Assembly: GCF_900104845.1 (NCBI RefSeq) | Contig: NZ_FNSR01000002.1 | Span: 2,253,449 to 2,317,448 of the forward strand | DNA length: 64,000 nucleotides | From: Paraburkholderia caballeronis | GTDB taxonomy: Bacteria; Pseudomonadota; Gammaproteobacteria; Burkholderiales; Burkholderiaceae | Reading direction: 5' to 3' | Part shown: positions 17,788 to 26,749 of the stretch, piece after piece | How positions within the stretch are numbered: the first letter of the stretch is position 1 | How the letters are laid out: every line of letters starts with the position of its first letter | Notes under the pieces: model-generated | Told to the model about the DNA's origin: nothing | Databases searched by the model: none | Seen by the model: only the letters and a program-made list of their open reading frames with translations | Program-made: the position numbers and the translations under genes

Positions 17788-18779
17788 GCGGCGCTCCGCG
17801 CGCGCTCGGTGCGCTCGACCAGTTGCACGAACACGTCTTCGAGGCTCGGGCGGATTTCGAGCGGCGGCTGCGCGTCGATGCCCGCGCGCGCGAGCGCCTG
17901 CACGATCGTGTCAGCCCCGCCGTTTGCGACCAGCACGTGCAGCCGGTCGCCGAAGATCGACGCGTCGAGCACGCCCGGCTGGCCGCGCAGCGCGGCGACC
18001 GCCTCGCCCGGCGCGGGACACGCGCACTCGAACAGCGTGCCGCCCAGTTGCTGCGCGCGCAGTTCGCCGGGGCTGCCGATCGCGATCAGCCGCCCCGCGT
18101 CGATCAGCGCGATGCGGTTGCAGTATTCGGCCTCGTCCATGTAGTGGGTGGACACGAGCACCGTCACGCCGTCACCGGCCAGGCGATGGATCAGGTCCCA
18201 GAAGCGCCGCCGCGCCTGCGGTTCGACGCCCGACGTCGGCTCGTCGAGGAACAGCACCGGCGGCCGGTGCAGGATCGCGCAGCCGAGCGCGAGCCGCTGC
18301 CGCCAGCCGCCCGCGAGCGTGCCGACCAGCGCGTCCTCGCGGCCTTCGAGGCCGGCCATCGAGATCGCAAACGCCATCCGCTCGTCGAGCACGTCGCGCG
18401 GCACGCGATAGATGCCCGCGAAAAACCGCAGGTTCTCGCGGCACGTCAGGTCGCCGTACAGCGAGAACTTCTGCGACATGTAGCCGATGTGCGCGCGCAC
18501 CGCCTCGGGCTGCGTGCCGACGTCGAAGCCGGCGACCGTCGCGCTGCCCGCGCTCGGCGCGAGCAGCCCGCACAGCAGCCGGATCGTCGTGGACTTGCCC
18601 GCGCCGTTCGGGCCGATGAAACCGACCACCTCGCCGCGCGCGATCGACAGGTCGAGCCGGTCCACCGCCGTGAAGCTGCCGAAGCGTTTCGTGAGGCCGG
18701 ACGTGACGACGACCGGGCCTTCCGGCGGCTGCCCGTCCGCCGCATTCACGGAGGCCGGATCGCGCCGATTCGCGCTCAT
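17784..18779 (-). CDS. ABC transporter ATP-binding protein (second ATPase)
   Basis: 331 residues. A full ATPase domain: Walker A GPNGAGKST, Q-loop region YMSQKFSLYGDLTCRENL, Walker B PVLFLDEPTSGVEP and switch STHYMDEAEYC. The signature is degenerate (LAGGWRQRLALG instead of LSGGQ). The C-terminal 80 residues are the extension usual in ABC-2 exporters (LEDVFVQLVERT). It overlaps the preceding gene by ATGA. It matches the second ATPase domain of the RbbA-like fusion, which has LSLGIRQRLQLA at this point. Confidence 0.9.
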   Translation of the reverse strand: MSANRRDPASVNAADGQPPEGPVVVTSGLTKRFGSFTAVDRLDLSIARGEVVGFIGPNGAGKSTTIRLLCGLLAPSAGSATVAGFDVGTQPEAVRAHIGYMSQKFSLYGDLTCRENLRFFAGIYRVPRDVLDERMAFAISMAGLEGREDALVGTLAGGWRQRLALGCAILHRPPVLFLDEPTSGVEPQARRRFWDLIHRLAGDGVTVLVSTHYMDEAEYCNRIALIDAGRLIAIGSPGELRAQQLGGTLFECACPAPGEAVAALRGQPGVLDASIFGDRLHVLVANGGADTIVQALARAGIDAQPPLEIRPSLEDVFVQLVERTERARSAA

Positions 18780-19741
18780 GCGGCCTCCCCGATCAGCGCG
18801 ACGAACACGTCCTCGATGCCCGGCTCGACCGTCGCGATCGACACGCCCGCGACGCCTCGTTCGTTCAATCGCGCCGCCACTTCCGGCGTGCGCCGCGCGG
18901 CGTCGTCGACGCGCACGTGCACGCGGTCGCCCATCAGCAGCAGGCCGAGCACGCCGGGCAAGCCGTCGAGCGCCGCATACGCGTCGCGCGGACGGTCCGC
19001 CTGTACGGCCAGCAGCGCGCCGGGCATCCGCGCCTTCAGCCGCGCCGGCGTATCGCATTCGCGCACCGCGCCGCCGTACAGCAGCGCGAGCCGCGAACAG
19101 CGTTCCGCCTCGTCCATGTACGCGGTGGACATCACGATCGTCACGCCTTCCTCGCGCAGCCGGTACAGGATCGCCCAGAAGTCGCGGCGCGACACCGGAT
19201 CGACGCCGGTCGTCGGCTCGTCGAGCAGCAGCACCTTCGGCGTATGGATCAGCGCGCAGACGAGCCCGAGCTTCTGCTTCATCCCGCCCGACAACTGGCC
19301 CGCGAGCCGCCGCCGGAACGGCGCGAGACCTGCCGCGTCGAGCAGTTCGGCGGAGCGCGTGCGATAGCGGTCGCGCGGCACCTCGAACAGTTCGCCGTAG
19401 AAGAACACGTTTTCCGCGACGGTCAGGTCCTCATACAGCCCGAAACGCTGCGGCATGTAGCTGAGCGACGTCTTCGCGCGCTCGGGATCGGCGGCCACGT
19501 CGATGCCTTCGAGCACGATGCGGCCCGCGTCCGGCCGCAGCACGCCGGCGAGCATCCGCATCAGCGTCGTCTTGCCCGCGCCGTCCGGGCCGACCAGCCC
19601 GAAGATTTCGCCGCGGGCGATCGTGACGCTCACGCCGCGCACGGCTTCGAGTCTGCCGAAGCGGCGCGCGACGCTCTCCACCACGATCGCCGCGGCGGGC
19701 GTATTGGCCGTATCGGCGTCGCTGTTCGCCGCGGCGCTCAT
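18776..19741 (-). CDS. ABC transporter ATP-binding protein (first ATPase)
   Basis: 321 residues. Walker A is GPDGAGKTT, the Q-loop region is YMPQRFGLYEDLTVAENV, the signature LSGGMKQKLGLVCAL, Walker B VLLLDEPTTGVDP and the switch STAYMDEAERC (tyrosine in place of the usual histidine). The C-terminal IEDVFVALIGEAA is the family extension. It corresponds closely to the N-terminal ATPase of the RbbA-like protein (GPDGVGKST, LSGGMKQKLGLCCAL, ATAYMDEAQ). It overlaps the adaptor gene upstream and the second ATPase downstream by ATGA at both ends. Confidence 0.9.
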   Translation of the reverse strand: MSAAANSDADTANTPAAAIVVESVARRFGRLEAVRGVSVTIARGEIFGLVGPDGAGKTTLMRMLAGVLRPDAGRIVLEGIDVAADPERAKTSLSYMPQRFGLYEDLTVAENVFFYGELFEVPRDRYRTRSAELLDAAGLAPFRRRLAGQLSGGMKQKLGLVCALIHTPKVLLLDEPTTGVDPVSRRDFWAILYRLREEGVTIVMSTAYMDEAERCSRLALLYGGAVRECDTPARLKARMPGALLAVQADRPRDAYAALDGLPGVLGLLLMGDRVHVRVDDAARRTPEVAARLNERGVAGVSIATVEPGIEDVFVALIGEAA

Positions 19742-20742
19742 CGGCCGCTCGCGAGCGGGGTCATCGACGCGTCGGCCGGCATGCCGGGCAGCAGTTCGTG
19801 GGTCGGGTTGTCGATGTCGATGCGGATGCGGTAGACCAGCGTCACTCGTTCCGCATGGGTCTCGACGGTCTTCGGCGTGAACTCGGCCTGCGGCGACACG
19901 AAGCTGATGCGGCCGCGATAGACCTTCGACGGATACGCGTCGGTGCGCACGTCCACCGCCTCGCCGAGCCGGATGCGGCCGATGTCCGGCTCGTTCACGT
20001 ACGCGCGCAGCCACACGTGGTCGAGTTCGTCGAGCGTCATGATCGCGACGCCGGGGCCGGCCAGTTGACCGAGTTCCGCTTCGCGCACCGCGATCACGCC
20101 GTCGAACGGCGCGCGCAGTTCGGTGTACGACAGCATCGTCTCGTCCTGGCGCAGACGCGCGCGCGCCGCCTCGACGTTCGCCAGCGCCAGCGCGACGTTG
20201 TTGCGCGCGGCGGCGACGAGGGCGACGTCGTGCGCGAGCGTCGCGGCGGACTGGCGCTCGGCGGTGCGCGCGAGGTCGCTGCTCTGCTGCGAAACCGCCT
20301 GATGCGCGGCCAGCACGTCGGCGCGCGACGCGTCGAGCCGCTTCTCCGACAGATCGAAACGGTCGCTGACGACGCTGTGCTCGACGGCCACGAGATTGCT
20401 GCGGCTCGCATCGACCTGCGCGAGCTGCACGTCGAGGTTCGCCTGGTCGATGTCGACCTGGCGGCGGTACAGGCGGTCGTCCACGCGCGCGAGCACCGTG
20501 CCGCGCGCGACGCGCGCGCCTTCGTCGAACGGCAGATAGACGATCGGCGCCTGCACCTGCGTGACGCTCAGCATGCTCTCGTGCGCCTCGATGTTGCCGG
20601 ACACGTCGATCGGCGCGGGACCGGCGTGCCGCGCGCCGAACAGCGACGGCAGGCGCAGCGCCGCGTAACCGCCGGCCGCGGTCAGCGCGAGCAGCAGTGC
20701 GAGCGCGATTGCGATCTTCGTGCGCAGATCGTGTAAGGCCAT
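19738..20742 (-). CDS. HlyD-family periplasmic adaptor (membrane fusion protein)
   Basis: 334 residues. One N-terminal membrane helix (IAIALALLLALTAAGGYAAL) anchors it in the inner membrane. IDVSGNIEAHESMLSVTQVQAPI opens the lipoyl half-domain. A long helical hairpin (about residues 85-200) follows, then YTELRAPFDGVIAVREAELGQLAG closes the lipoyl domain. PSKVYRGRISFVSPQAEFTPKTVETHAERVTLVYRI is typical of YhiI/YbhG-like adaptors. It heads the five-gene exporter operon. No outer-membrane channel gene is in this operon; the NodT-like protein at 31616 could serve both exporters. Confidence 0.9.
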   Translation of the reverse strand: MALHDLRTKIAIALALLLALTAAGGYAALRLPSLFGARHAGPAPIDVSGNIEAHESMLSVTQVQAPIVYLPFDEGARVARGTVLARVDDRLYRRQVDIDQANLDVQLAQVDASRSNLVAVEHSVVSDRFDLSEKRLDASRADVLAAHQAVSQQSSDLARTAERQSAATLAHDVALVAAARNNVALALANVEAARARLRQDETMLSYTELRAPFDGVIAVREAELGQLAGPGVAIMTLDELDHVWLRAYVNEPDIGRIRLGEAVDVRTDAYPSKVYRGRISFVSPQAEFTPKTVETHAERVTLVYRIRIDIDNPTHELLPGMPADASMTPLASGR

Positions 20743-20809
20743 GGGTGTGGATTCCGGAGTGAACGTCCGTGCGATGCAGGCCACTGTACGGGGCAAAGCG
20801 GTGGATCGA

Positions 20810-20823
20810 TTGACGTGCGTCAA
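20810..20823 (-). promoter_or_regulatory. ANR/FNR-type box TTGACGTGCGTCAA (exporter operon)
   Basis: A perfect inverted repeat, TTGAC-GTGC-GTCAA, 68-81 bases before the adaptor ATG at 20742. TACAGT on the minus strand at 20783-20788 sits at the right distance for a -10 box. Confidence 0.6.
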
Positions 20824-21054
20824 GTGGCGGGGGTGGAGGTGGGCGGTGCTTTGGCGGTATCGGTGGAATTCGTTATTCGGAGTTCTGGGTTATCGGAAAC
20901 CACATCGCGCCGTGCGTGATTTCAGGCGTGACGCGAGAGAGCCGCCCTGATTCATCGTGGCCAGGCTCACGCCCATAATTGAGGACTTGGCGGACGTGAT
21001 TCGGGTGATTATGTCGTTCCCTTCAGCCCCTGGAACCCCTAACGGGAAGCCACA

Positions 21055-21424
21055 ATGAAACAATACCCCTCATTTCGCGATTGGTTTCTCGTCGGAATCG
21101 CTGTCGAAGCCGGGATGAAAACCGTTGCTATTGTCTTGCACGGCGACAACAAGGGCAGATCAGGCGCAACTGGTATTCGAAGGCGCGTCGCGCTGTCTGG
21201 CGAATGGCTTTGCCGCAGAGAACATAGTCTATCGATTGAAAATTCTTGATGACTTCAATTCCGCCGAATACACATCCGCCGTCAGTGCGCTAGAGGAGGC
21301 GCACCCTTGGGGCAGCGACTGGCCGCGAAAGAAGATCGCCTCGTTTTCCAGTTCGGTTGGCGCAGAAGTGCGGGTCGAATATTTCACACTGACGGTGACT
21401 CGGGGACCGCTTTCGACTGCGTGA
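21055..21424 (+). pseudogene. Frameshifted orphan gene, unrecognised
   Basis: An ATG at 21055 preceded by GGGAAG opens a frame (MKQYPSFRDWFLVGIAVEAG, then TVAIVLHGDN) that loses its sense at about 21153. The next frame picks up at once with ADQAQLVFEGASRCLANGF and runs to 21424. Removing one G from GGG at 21153-21155 gives one continuous protein of about 122 residues. So this is either a +1 frameshift mutation, a sequencing error or a phase-variable tract (only three G, so unlikely). Codon use is less GC-biased than in the neighbours. No family recognised. The space from 20824 to 21054 holds no gene. Confidence 0.6.
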
Positions 21425-21512
21425 ACGATTCACTAAATAATTGATTTATTGTGGGCACTGTGCGAACTCTATGGTTCGCTCCCAGGACATGCTTCTACGA
21501 CACGCCGCCCCG

Positions 21513-23468
21513 TTACGAAGCCGCCCCGTCCGCAACCGGCTGCGGCGCACCGGACGTCACAGCCGGCACCAGCGCTTCGGCATTTTTCCCGGCGACCGCA
21601 ACGACCGGCATCGCCCGCGCGGCCGTCTCCTCCGTCCCATCGATCAACGCAACCAGCGTGTCATGATCGAGCACTTCGCATTCGAGCAGCCGCCGCGCGA
21701 CCCGGTCGAGCGCCGCTCGCCGCTCGCTCAGCGTGCTCGCCACCCTCGCCCGCGCATCGTCCAGCAGCCGGCGCACCTCGTCGTCGATCCGTTGCGCCGT
21801 CTGCGGCCCGCAGCGCACGCTGTAGCCGGCCGGCACGAACGCGCCCGGCTGCCCGTCGCCGTCCGCGCAGGTGACGAGCCCGAGCCGCTCGCTCATCCCG
21901 TAACGCGCGACCATGTGCCAGGCCATCGCGGTCGCGCGCTCCAGGTCGTTCTCCGCGCCGGTCGACGCATCGCCGAACACCAGTTCCTCCGCCACCCGCC
22001 CGCCGAGCAGCGTATCGAGCCGGTCGAGCAGTTCGCTTCGCCGCAGCACGTAGCGATCCTCGGTCGGCACCTGCTGCGTATAACCGAGCGCCGCGACGCC
22101 GCGCGGAATGATCGACACCTTCTTCACCGGATCGCAGTTCGCGCGGCTCTGCGCGACGAGCGCATGGCCGGCTTCGTGATACGCGATCGTCAGTTTCTCC
22201 TGCTCGTTCATTACGCGGCTCTTGCGCTCGGCGCCGGCCATCGCGCAGTCGATCGCCTCGTCGAAGTCGGCCATCGTGACCGCCGGCCGGTCCGCCTCGG
22301 CGGCGTGCAGCGCGGCTTCGTTCACGATGTTCGCAAGGTCCGCGCCGACGAAACCCGGCGTGCGCGCGGCAAGTTCGGCCAGATCGACGTCCGGCGCGAG
22401 CTTCACGCGGCGCGTATGCACGTCGAGAATCTGGCGGCGGCCGGTCAGGTCGGGCCGGTCGATCACGATGTGCCGGTCGAAGCGGCCGGGACGCAGCAGC
22501 GCCGGATCGAGAATCTCCGGCCGGTTCGTGGCCGCAAGGATGATGACGCCGGTATTCGCCTGGAAGCCGTCCATCTCGACCAGCAACTGGTTCAGCGTCT
22601 GCTCGCGCTCGTCGTTGCCGGACAGCGGCGACGCGCCCCGCACCTTGCCGAGCGCGTCGAGTTCGTCGATGAACACGATGCACGGCGCTTTCTGCTGCGC
22701 CTGCTCGAACAGGTCGCGCACGCGCGCCGCGCCGACGCCGACGAACATCTCGACGAACGCGGACCCGCTGACGGTGAAGAACGGCACGCCCGCCTCGCCG
22801 GCCACGGCCTTCGCGAGCAGCGTCTTGCCGGTGCCGGGCGCGCCGACGATCAGCGCGCCTTTCGGGATCTTGCCGCCGAGCCGCCGGTAGCGTTCGGGAT
22901 GGCACAGGAACGACACGAGTTGCTGAAGCTCGGCTTTCGCCTCGTCGATGCCGGCGATGTCGTCGAAGGTGGTGCCGGTCTCCTTCTGCATGTACACGCG
23001 CGGCTTGCTCTTGCCGATGCCGGTATAGTCGCGCGCGCCGCCGCCGCGCCGCATCATGAAGCCCCACAGCAGGCCGAACACGAGAAGCGGCGCGAGCCAG
23101 CCGAGCAAGGAGTCCGACCAGCCGCCGTCGGTCGCGCCGCGATAGCGGACGCCGGCCGCCGTGAGCCGCGCGGCCAGGCCGTCGTCCGCGACGCGCAGCG
23201 TCGTGAAGCGGTACGGCGCGCCCTCGGCCGAGATCGCGGCCGCGTCGGACGCCGGCAGCAAGCCGTGCGCGTCGGACGAACGCAGCCCGCCGGTGATTAG
23301 CGTCGGGCTGATCGTCAGGTCGTCGATCTGGCGTTCGTCGAGCAGTTTCTGGAAATCGCTGTACGCAATCTGCGGCGTCGACGACCTGAGCGACAGCAAC
23401 TGCAGTCCGATGATCAGCGCGAGGCTCGCGAACAGCACGATTCCGGTCAGGTCCAGCTTCTTGTCCAT
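21513..23468 (-). CDS. ftsH: FtsH-type ATP-dependent membrane zinc protease
   Basis: 651 residues. Two N-terminal membrane helices (residues about 9-28 and 128-147) flank a short periplasmic domain. The AAA domain has Walker A GAPGTGKT (about 209-216), Walker [13 protein letters not shown] and the second region of homology [20 protein letters not shown]. The zinc site is HEAGH near residue 434, with the third ligand region ENDLERAT. It degrades membrane and misfolded proteins as a hexamer in the inner membrane. The location beside USP and Hsp20 genes and away from rrmJ/folP suggests that it is an accessory paralogue. It follows the USP gene by 52 bases and probably shares its ANR-type promoter. 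Confidence 0.93.
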   Translation of the reverse strand: MDKKLDLTGIVLFASLALIIGLQLLSLRSSTPQIAYSDFQKLLDERQIDDLTISPTLITGGLRSSDAHGLLPASDAAAISAEGAPYRFTTLRVADDGLAARLTAAGVRYRGATDGGWSDSLLGWLAPLLVFGLLWGFMMRRGGGARDYTGIGKSKPRVYMQKETGTTFDDIAGIDEAKAELQQLVSFLCHPERYRRLGGKIPKGALIVGAPGTGKTLLAKAVAGEAGVPFFTVSGSAFVEMFVGVGAARVRDLFEQAQQKAPCIVFIDELDALGKVRGASPLSGNDEREQTLNQLLVEMDGFQANTGVIILAATNRPEILDPALLRPGRFDRHIVIDRPDLTGRRQILDVHTRRVKLAPDVDLAELAARTPGFVGADLANIVNEAALHAAEADRPAVTMADFDEAIDCAMAGAERKSRVMNEQEKLTIAYHEAGHALVAQSRANCDPVKKVSIIPRGVAALGYTQQVPTEDRYVLRRSELLDRLDTLLGGRVAEELVFGDASTGAENDLERATAMAWHMVARYGMSERLGLVTCADGDGQPGAFVPAGYSVRCGPQTAQRIDDEVRRLLDDARARVASTLSERRAALDRVARRLLECEVLDHDTLVALIDGTEETAARAMPVVAVAGKNAEALVPAVTSGAPQPVADGAAS

Positions 23469-23520
23469 CGCGATGGCGCTCCTCGTTGCCGTTCGTCGTT
23501 GGGGAAAAGGTCCGCCGCGA

Positions 23521-24378
23521 TCAACGGCGGGACGCTGCGGGCGTGGCGCGCGGCACGATCAGCAGCGGCAGCGGACTGCGCCGCGCGATCTGCGCGGCGA
23601 CGCTCGCGAACCGCCAGCGCGCGCCCGGATGGCCGCCGTGCGTGCCGACCACCAGCAGATCCGCGCGCCATTGCAGCGCGGCCTGCACGATGGCGTGCGC
23701 GACGTCGTCGCCGGTATGTTCGGCCGGCAGCACGACCGCGTCGTAATCCGCCGGATGCGCGCCCGCCTGCGGCTCGCACGCGACGTAGCCGACCCGCACC
23801 GCGGTCCCCGGCGCGACGATCCGCGCGACTTCGCGGACCGCATCGGCCGACGCGTCGCTGCCGTCGCTCGCGACGAACACGCGCTGCGGCGGCGTGCGGC
23901 TCGCGCCGCCGACCGGCGCGCGCGGCAGCACGAGCACCGGGCAGCCGGCCGCGTCCGCGAGCGGCGCGGCGCCGTCCGGGCCGCCGATCAGCAACCGCGT
24001 ATTCCAGCGGCGCGCGGCGTGGGCCAGCGCGACGGTCTGCGGCGCGCCGTCGGGTTCCGCGCCGAGCAGTTCCATGTCCACGTCGAGGCCGCGCGCTTCG
24101 AGCGCGTCGCGCGCGGTCTCCAACGCGGCGATCAGCAATGCGGTGCCGCACAGGCCGTCCCGCGGCCGGTGCGGGGTCGCGTCCGACGGCATCGGCCGGC
24201 CGGCCAGCGCGGCGACGCGCACGCGCGCCGCGTTGCCCCCATCGGCCGCGATGCCCGCCCAGCCCGCCGCGCATTCGACCAGCGGCGCGAGTCCGGTCAC
24301 GTCGTCGATCACCGCGAACACGCGCGGATACGGCGGCGTGCGATGCGTGCGAGAAACAGTCATGGCCTCGGGATTCAT
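23521..24378 (-). CDS. Tandem universal stress protein (USP)
   Basis: 285 residues, two USP domains. The N-terminal one is weak (PRVFAVIDDVTGLAPLVEC). The C-terminal one starts QRVFVASDGSDASADAVREVARI and ends LLVVGTHGGHPGARWRFASVAAQIARRSPLPLLIVPR. The ATP-binding loop is imperfect: the final G-S/T is A-S. Such tandem proteins act in stress or anoxic survival in the cytosol. The ATG at 24378 has GGAG six bases before it; an in-frame ATG at 24363 is less well placed. The gene is first of a USP-ftsH unit behind a perfect ANR-type box. Confidence 0.85.
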   Translation of the reverse strand: MNPEAMTVSRTHRTPPYPRVFAVIDDVTGLAPLVECAAGWAGIAADGGNAARVRVAALAGRPMPSDATPHRPRDGLCGTALLIAALETARDALEARGLDVDMELLGAEPDGAPQTVALAHAARRWNTRLLIGGPDGAAPLADAAGCPVLVLPRAPVGGASRTPPQRVFVASDGSDASADAVREVARIVAPGTAVRVGYVACEPQAGAHPADYDAVVLPAEHTGDDVAHAIVQAALQWRADLLVVGTHGGHPGARWRFASVAAQIARRSPLPLLIVPRATPAASRR

Positions 24379-24477
24379 CTGGCGGCTCCGGTGGACCTGC
24401 GGAGAAATCGCGGCGCGCCGCGCGTGGCGGACACGCCGATCCGTTCCGTCAGCATCGCTCACGACCTTGCTCCGGGC

Positions 24478-24491
24478 TTGATGTCGATCAA
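24478..24491 (-). promoter_or_regulatory. ANR/FNR box TTGATGTCGATCAA (USP-ftsH)
   Basis: A perfect match to TTGAT-N4-ATCAA, centred about 106 bases before the USP start at 24378. GATGCT on the minus strand at 24451-24456 is at the right distance for a -10 element. Confidence 0.75.
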
Positions 24492-24560
24492 GCGTGTTTC
24501 GATCGCCGGCCGTCGTGCCTCGGTCGGCCGCATCGGTTCCACGATGCATCGCGCTTGCCC

Positions 24561-24592
24561 AAAAAAACGGCGCAGGCTGTTGCGCTGCGCCG
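24561..24592 (-). terminator. Rho-independent terminator of the Hsp20 gene
   Basis: Read on the minus strand: CGGCGCAG (24592-24585), a nine-base loop, CTGCGCCG (24575-24568), then seven T (24567-24561). It is 66 bases after the Hsp20 stop and separates that gene from the USP-ftsH promoter. Confidence 0.8.
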
Positions 24593-24657
24593 TGTGCGCC
24601 GTGGCCGGCCGTGTCGCGGCGAGCGGCCCTGCGCGCCGCGACACGCCTCGGCTGGCG

Positions 24658-25101
24658 TTAACCGATCGTCAGCCGCTTCTGCTCGGCCGGCGCTTTTTTC
24701 GGCAGCGTCAGCGACAGCACGCCGTCGTTGTACTGCGCGGTGGCGGCCGCCTGATCGACGTCCGTCGCCAGCGAGAACACGCGGCTGAACGCGCCGCTGT
24801 AGCGTTCGCGGCGCAGCACCCGCTCGCCCTCCTTCTTCTCCTCGTTGCGCTCGACCTTCGCGCGGATCGACACGACATTGCCGTCGATCTGCACGTCGAT
24901 GTTTTCCTTCGCGACGCCCGGCAGTTCGGCCTTCACCGTGTACGCGCCGTCGTTCTCGGTCACGTCGATCCGGATCGACGCGAGCGGATTCTCGTCGCCG
25001 CCCGCGCCGCCTGGACCGCCGCGCAGCGGCCGAAACAGCCCGTTGAAAAGATCCGATACCGGGTCGATCGAGAACGGGTCATACCGCGTCAGATTGCTCA
25101 T
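24658..25101 (-). CDS. Small heat-shock protein, Hsp20/alpha-crystallin family
   Basis: 147 residues. The N-terminal arm is MSNLTRYDPFSIDPVSDLFNG. The alpha-crystallin domain runs from about residue 42: IRIDVTENDGAYTVKAELPGVAKENIDVQIDGN, RRERYSGAFSRVFSL, then NDGVLSLTLPKK. The C-terminal tail is short. It is an ATP-independent holdase that binds unfolding proteins in the cytosol. It has its own promoter with an ANR-like site 120-135 bases upstream and its own terminator. It is divergent from the USP at 25490. Confidence 0.93.
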   Translation of the reverse strand: MSNLTRYDPFSIDPVSDLFNGLFRPLRGGPGGAGGDENPLASIRIDVTENDGAYTVKAELPGVAKENIDVQIDGNVVSIRAKVERNEEKKEGERVLRRERYSGAFSRVFSLATDVDQAAATAQYNDGVLSLTLPKKAPAEQKRLTIG

Positions 25102-25221
25102 TGCGATTCCTCCTGGAAGAAGCGTCCGCGCCGCGCGCGGACGGAACGATCAGCGCCGCCCGACGATCCGTTCGCCGGACGGCCACCGCGTTCAATGTAG
25201 AAAGCGTCTTGTCGTGCCCGA

Positions 25222-25235
25222 TTGACCTGACTCAA
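25222..25235 (-). promoter_or_regulatory. Degenerate ANR/FNR-type box TTGACCTGACTCAA (Hsp20)
   Basis: TTGAC-CTGA-CTCAA, two deviations from the consensus. It is centred about 127 bases before the Hsp20 ATG, and TACATT (minus strand, 25194-25199) stands at -10 distance. It is the weakest of the six sites. Confidence 0.5.
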
Positions 25236-25379
25236 ACGGCTCGCATCGCGGACTCGCTGTGCCGCGCGGCCGACCGTCGTCGTCCGTGATCGTTGACGAT
25301 CGCCGGCACGACGCTCGCCTGCGCGCCGCGACGGGCTGGTGCGCGAGAACGTTGCCGGCGCGCCGCCACCGCCGCTCTG

Positions 25380-25393
25380 TTGATTTGCATCAA
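25380..25393 (+). promoter_or_regulatory. ANR/FNR box TTGATTTGCATCAA (USP 25490)
   Basis: A perfect match to TTGAT-N4-ATCAA, centred 103 bases before the USP ATG. TAGACT at about 25415-25420 fits the -10 element of a class II promoter with the box at -41.5. Confidence 0.75.
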
Positions 25394-25489
25394 GCGTGCG
25401 GCCGACGTCATTTCTAGACTCGAAGCACCCCGACGCCTGGCCGCGGTGCGGATGCACCCGCGGCATCACCGACCAATGGAGACTTCGCG

Positions 25490-26329
25490 ATGAGCTACAA
25501 GACCCTGCTGGTCCACCTCGATGCGAGCGCGCGCTCGCGCGTTCGCCTGTCGATCGCGCTGCGGCTCGCGCGCACGTTCGGCTCGCATCTCGACGGCCTG
25601 TTCGCGACGTTCTCGCCCGACCCGCGCGGCTTCTACGTGATGGCCGGCACCGCCGACTATTTCGAGCAGCACCGCCAGCTGCACGATGAACACCGCGACG
25701 CGATCGAGCGGCTGTTCCGCGCCGAACTCGCGCAGAGCCAGGTGCCGGGCAACTGGCGCGACGCGTCGGACGATCCGGTCGAGCATGTCGTGCAGCACGC
25801 GCGCGCGGCGGACCTCGTGATCGTCGGCCAGAGCGATCCCGGCGATCCGGAGGCGTATGTCGCCGAGCGTTTTCCGGAGACGGTCGTGATGTCGGCCGGC
25901 ACGCCGGTGCTCGTCGTGCCGAACGAGGGCGAGTTCGCGACGGTCGGCGAGCGCGTGCTGATCGGCTGGAACGGCAGCCGCGAATCGGCGCGCGCGCTGC
26001 ACGACGCGATGCCGCTGCTCGCGCGCGCCGCGCGGGTGACGATCGCGGGCGTGTCCGGCGCGGTGGAGGCGCCGCATGCGGCGATGTCGTGCGACGACGT
26101 CGCCGCCGCGCTCGCGCGGCATCGCGTGACGAACCTCGACCTGGTGGAGTTCGGCCGGAACCTGGACGAGACAGCCGGCGACGCGCTGCTCTCGTATGCG
26201 ACGCGCGGCGGCTACGACCTGATCGTGACCGGCGCGTACGGCCACACGCGCTGGCAGGAAATGGTGCTGGGCGGCGCGACGCAGACGATGTTCGACCTGA
26301 TGACCGTGCCGGTGTTGATGTCGCATTAG
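25490..26329 (+). CDS. Tandem universal stress protein
   Basis: 279 residues, two USP domains. MSYKTLLVHLDASARSRVRLSIALRLAR opens domain one; ERVLIGWNGSRESARALHDAMPLL opens domain two. The second domain ends DLIVTGAYGHTRWQEMVLGGATQTMF, which fits the ATP-binding pattern G-x2-G-x9-G-(G/A)-(S/T) well. It is unlike the USP at 23521 in order of conserved parts: here the C-terminal ATP loop is intact. It is a cytosolic stress protein probably induced at low oxygen through the box at 25380. Confidence 0.9.
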   Translation: MSYKTLLVHLDASARSRVRLSIALRLARTFGSHLDGLFATFSPDPRGFYVMAGTADYFEQHRQLHDEHRDAIERLFRAELAQSQVPGNWRDASDDPVEHVVQHARAADLVIVGQSDPGDPEAYVAERFPETVVMSAGTPVLVVPNEGEFATVGERVLIGWNGSRESARALHDAMPLLARAARVTIAGVSGAVEAPHAAMSCDDVAAALARHRVTNLDLVEFGRNLDETAGDALLSYATRGGYDLIVTGAYGHTRWQEMVLGGATQTMFDLMTVPVLMSH

Positions 26330-26749
26330 AAACGCCGCCGCATGCGGACGAACCGGACCGGCGAGTCGAATCGACGTGCGGGCTTGTTCCGTTAATCCCT
26401 TTTAATCGGGAAAAAATCGGGAAAAAACGCCGACTCGTCTTGCCGATAGTCGAATAACAAATCAATTCATATTCCCTTGATTAATCCAGACCGTCGCGCG
26501 TTGGCGCACCTGCCCCGCCCATGCCCGCCTCTCGCGCGCGGTCGGGCCGCGCGGCATATCCGGCCTGCCTGCCAATTTCGTCCGGTCGGCGTCTTATGAT
26601 TCCCGGGCGCCCAAGTCTCGCAATGAAGCGACGGCGTCGCGAAAAAACGTCCGGACGCCACGACAGACGACCACGCGCAACCCCGCATCCGCATGCCGAA
26701 GCGAAGCAGTGAACGAAGGTTCGCGCGAGATGCGCCCGACGGGTCAGCA
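26330..26749. other. Intergenic region before the second exporter operon
   Basis: 420 bases without a believable gene. It contains a short A-rich tandem pattern (AATCGGGAAAA twice, around 26404-26425) and an AT-rich stretch around 26440-26485 that may carry the promoter for the exporter operon. No full ANR-type palindrome was found here. Confidence 0.45.

Noticed and set aside
15334..18144. A plus-strand open frame of about 930 codons opposite the exporter permeases
   Set aside because: Same cause; Arg/His/Asp/Gln-rich nonsense without motifs, and the minus strand holds two clear ABC-2 permeases.
26474..26490. TTGATTAATCC before the second exporter operon as an ANR box
   Set aside because: Only the left half-site matches; the right half ATCAA is absent at the needed distance.
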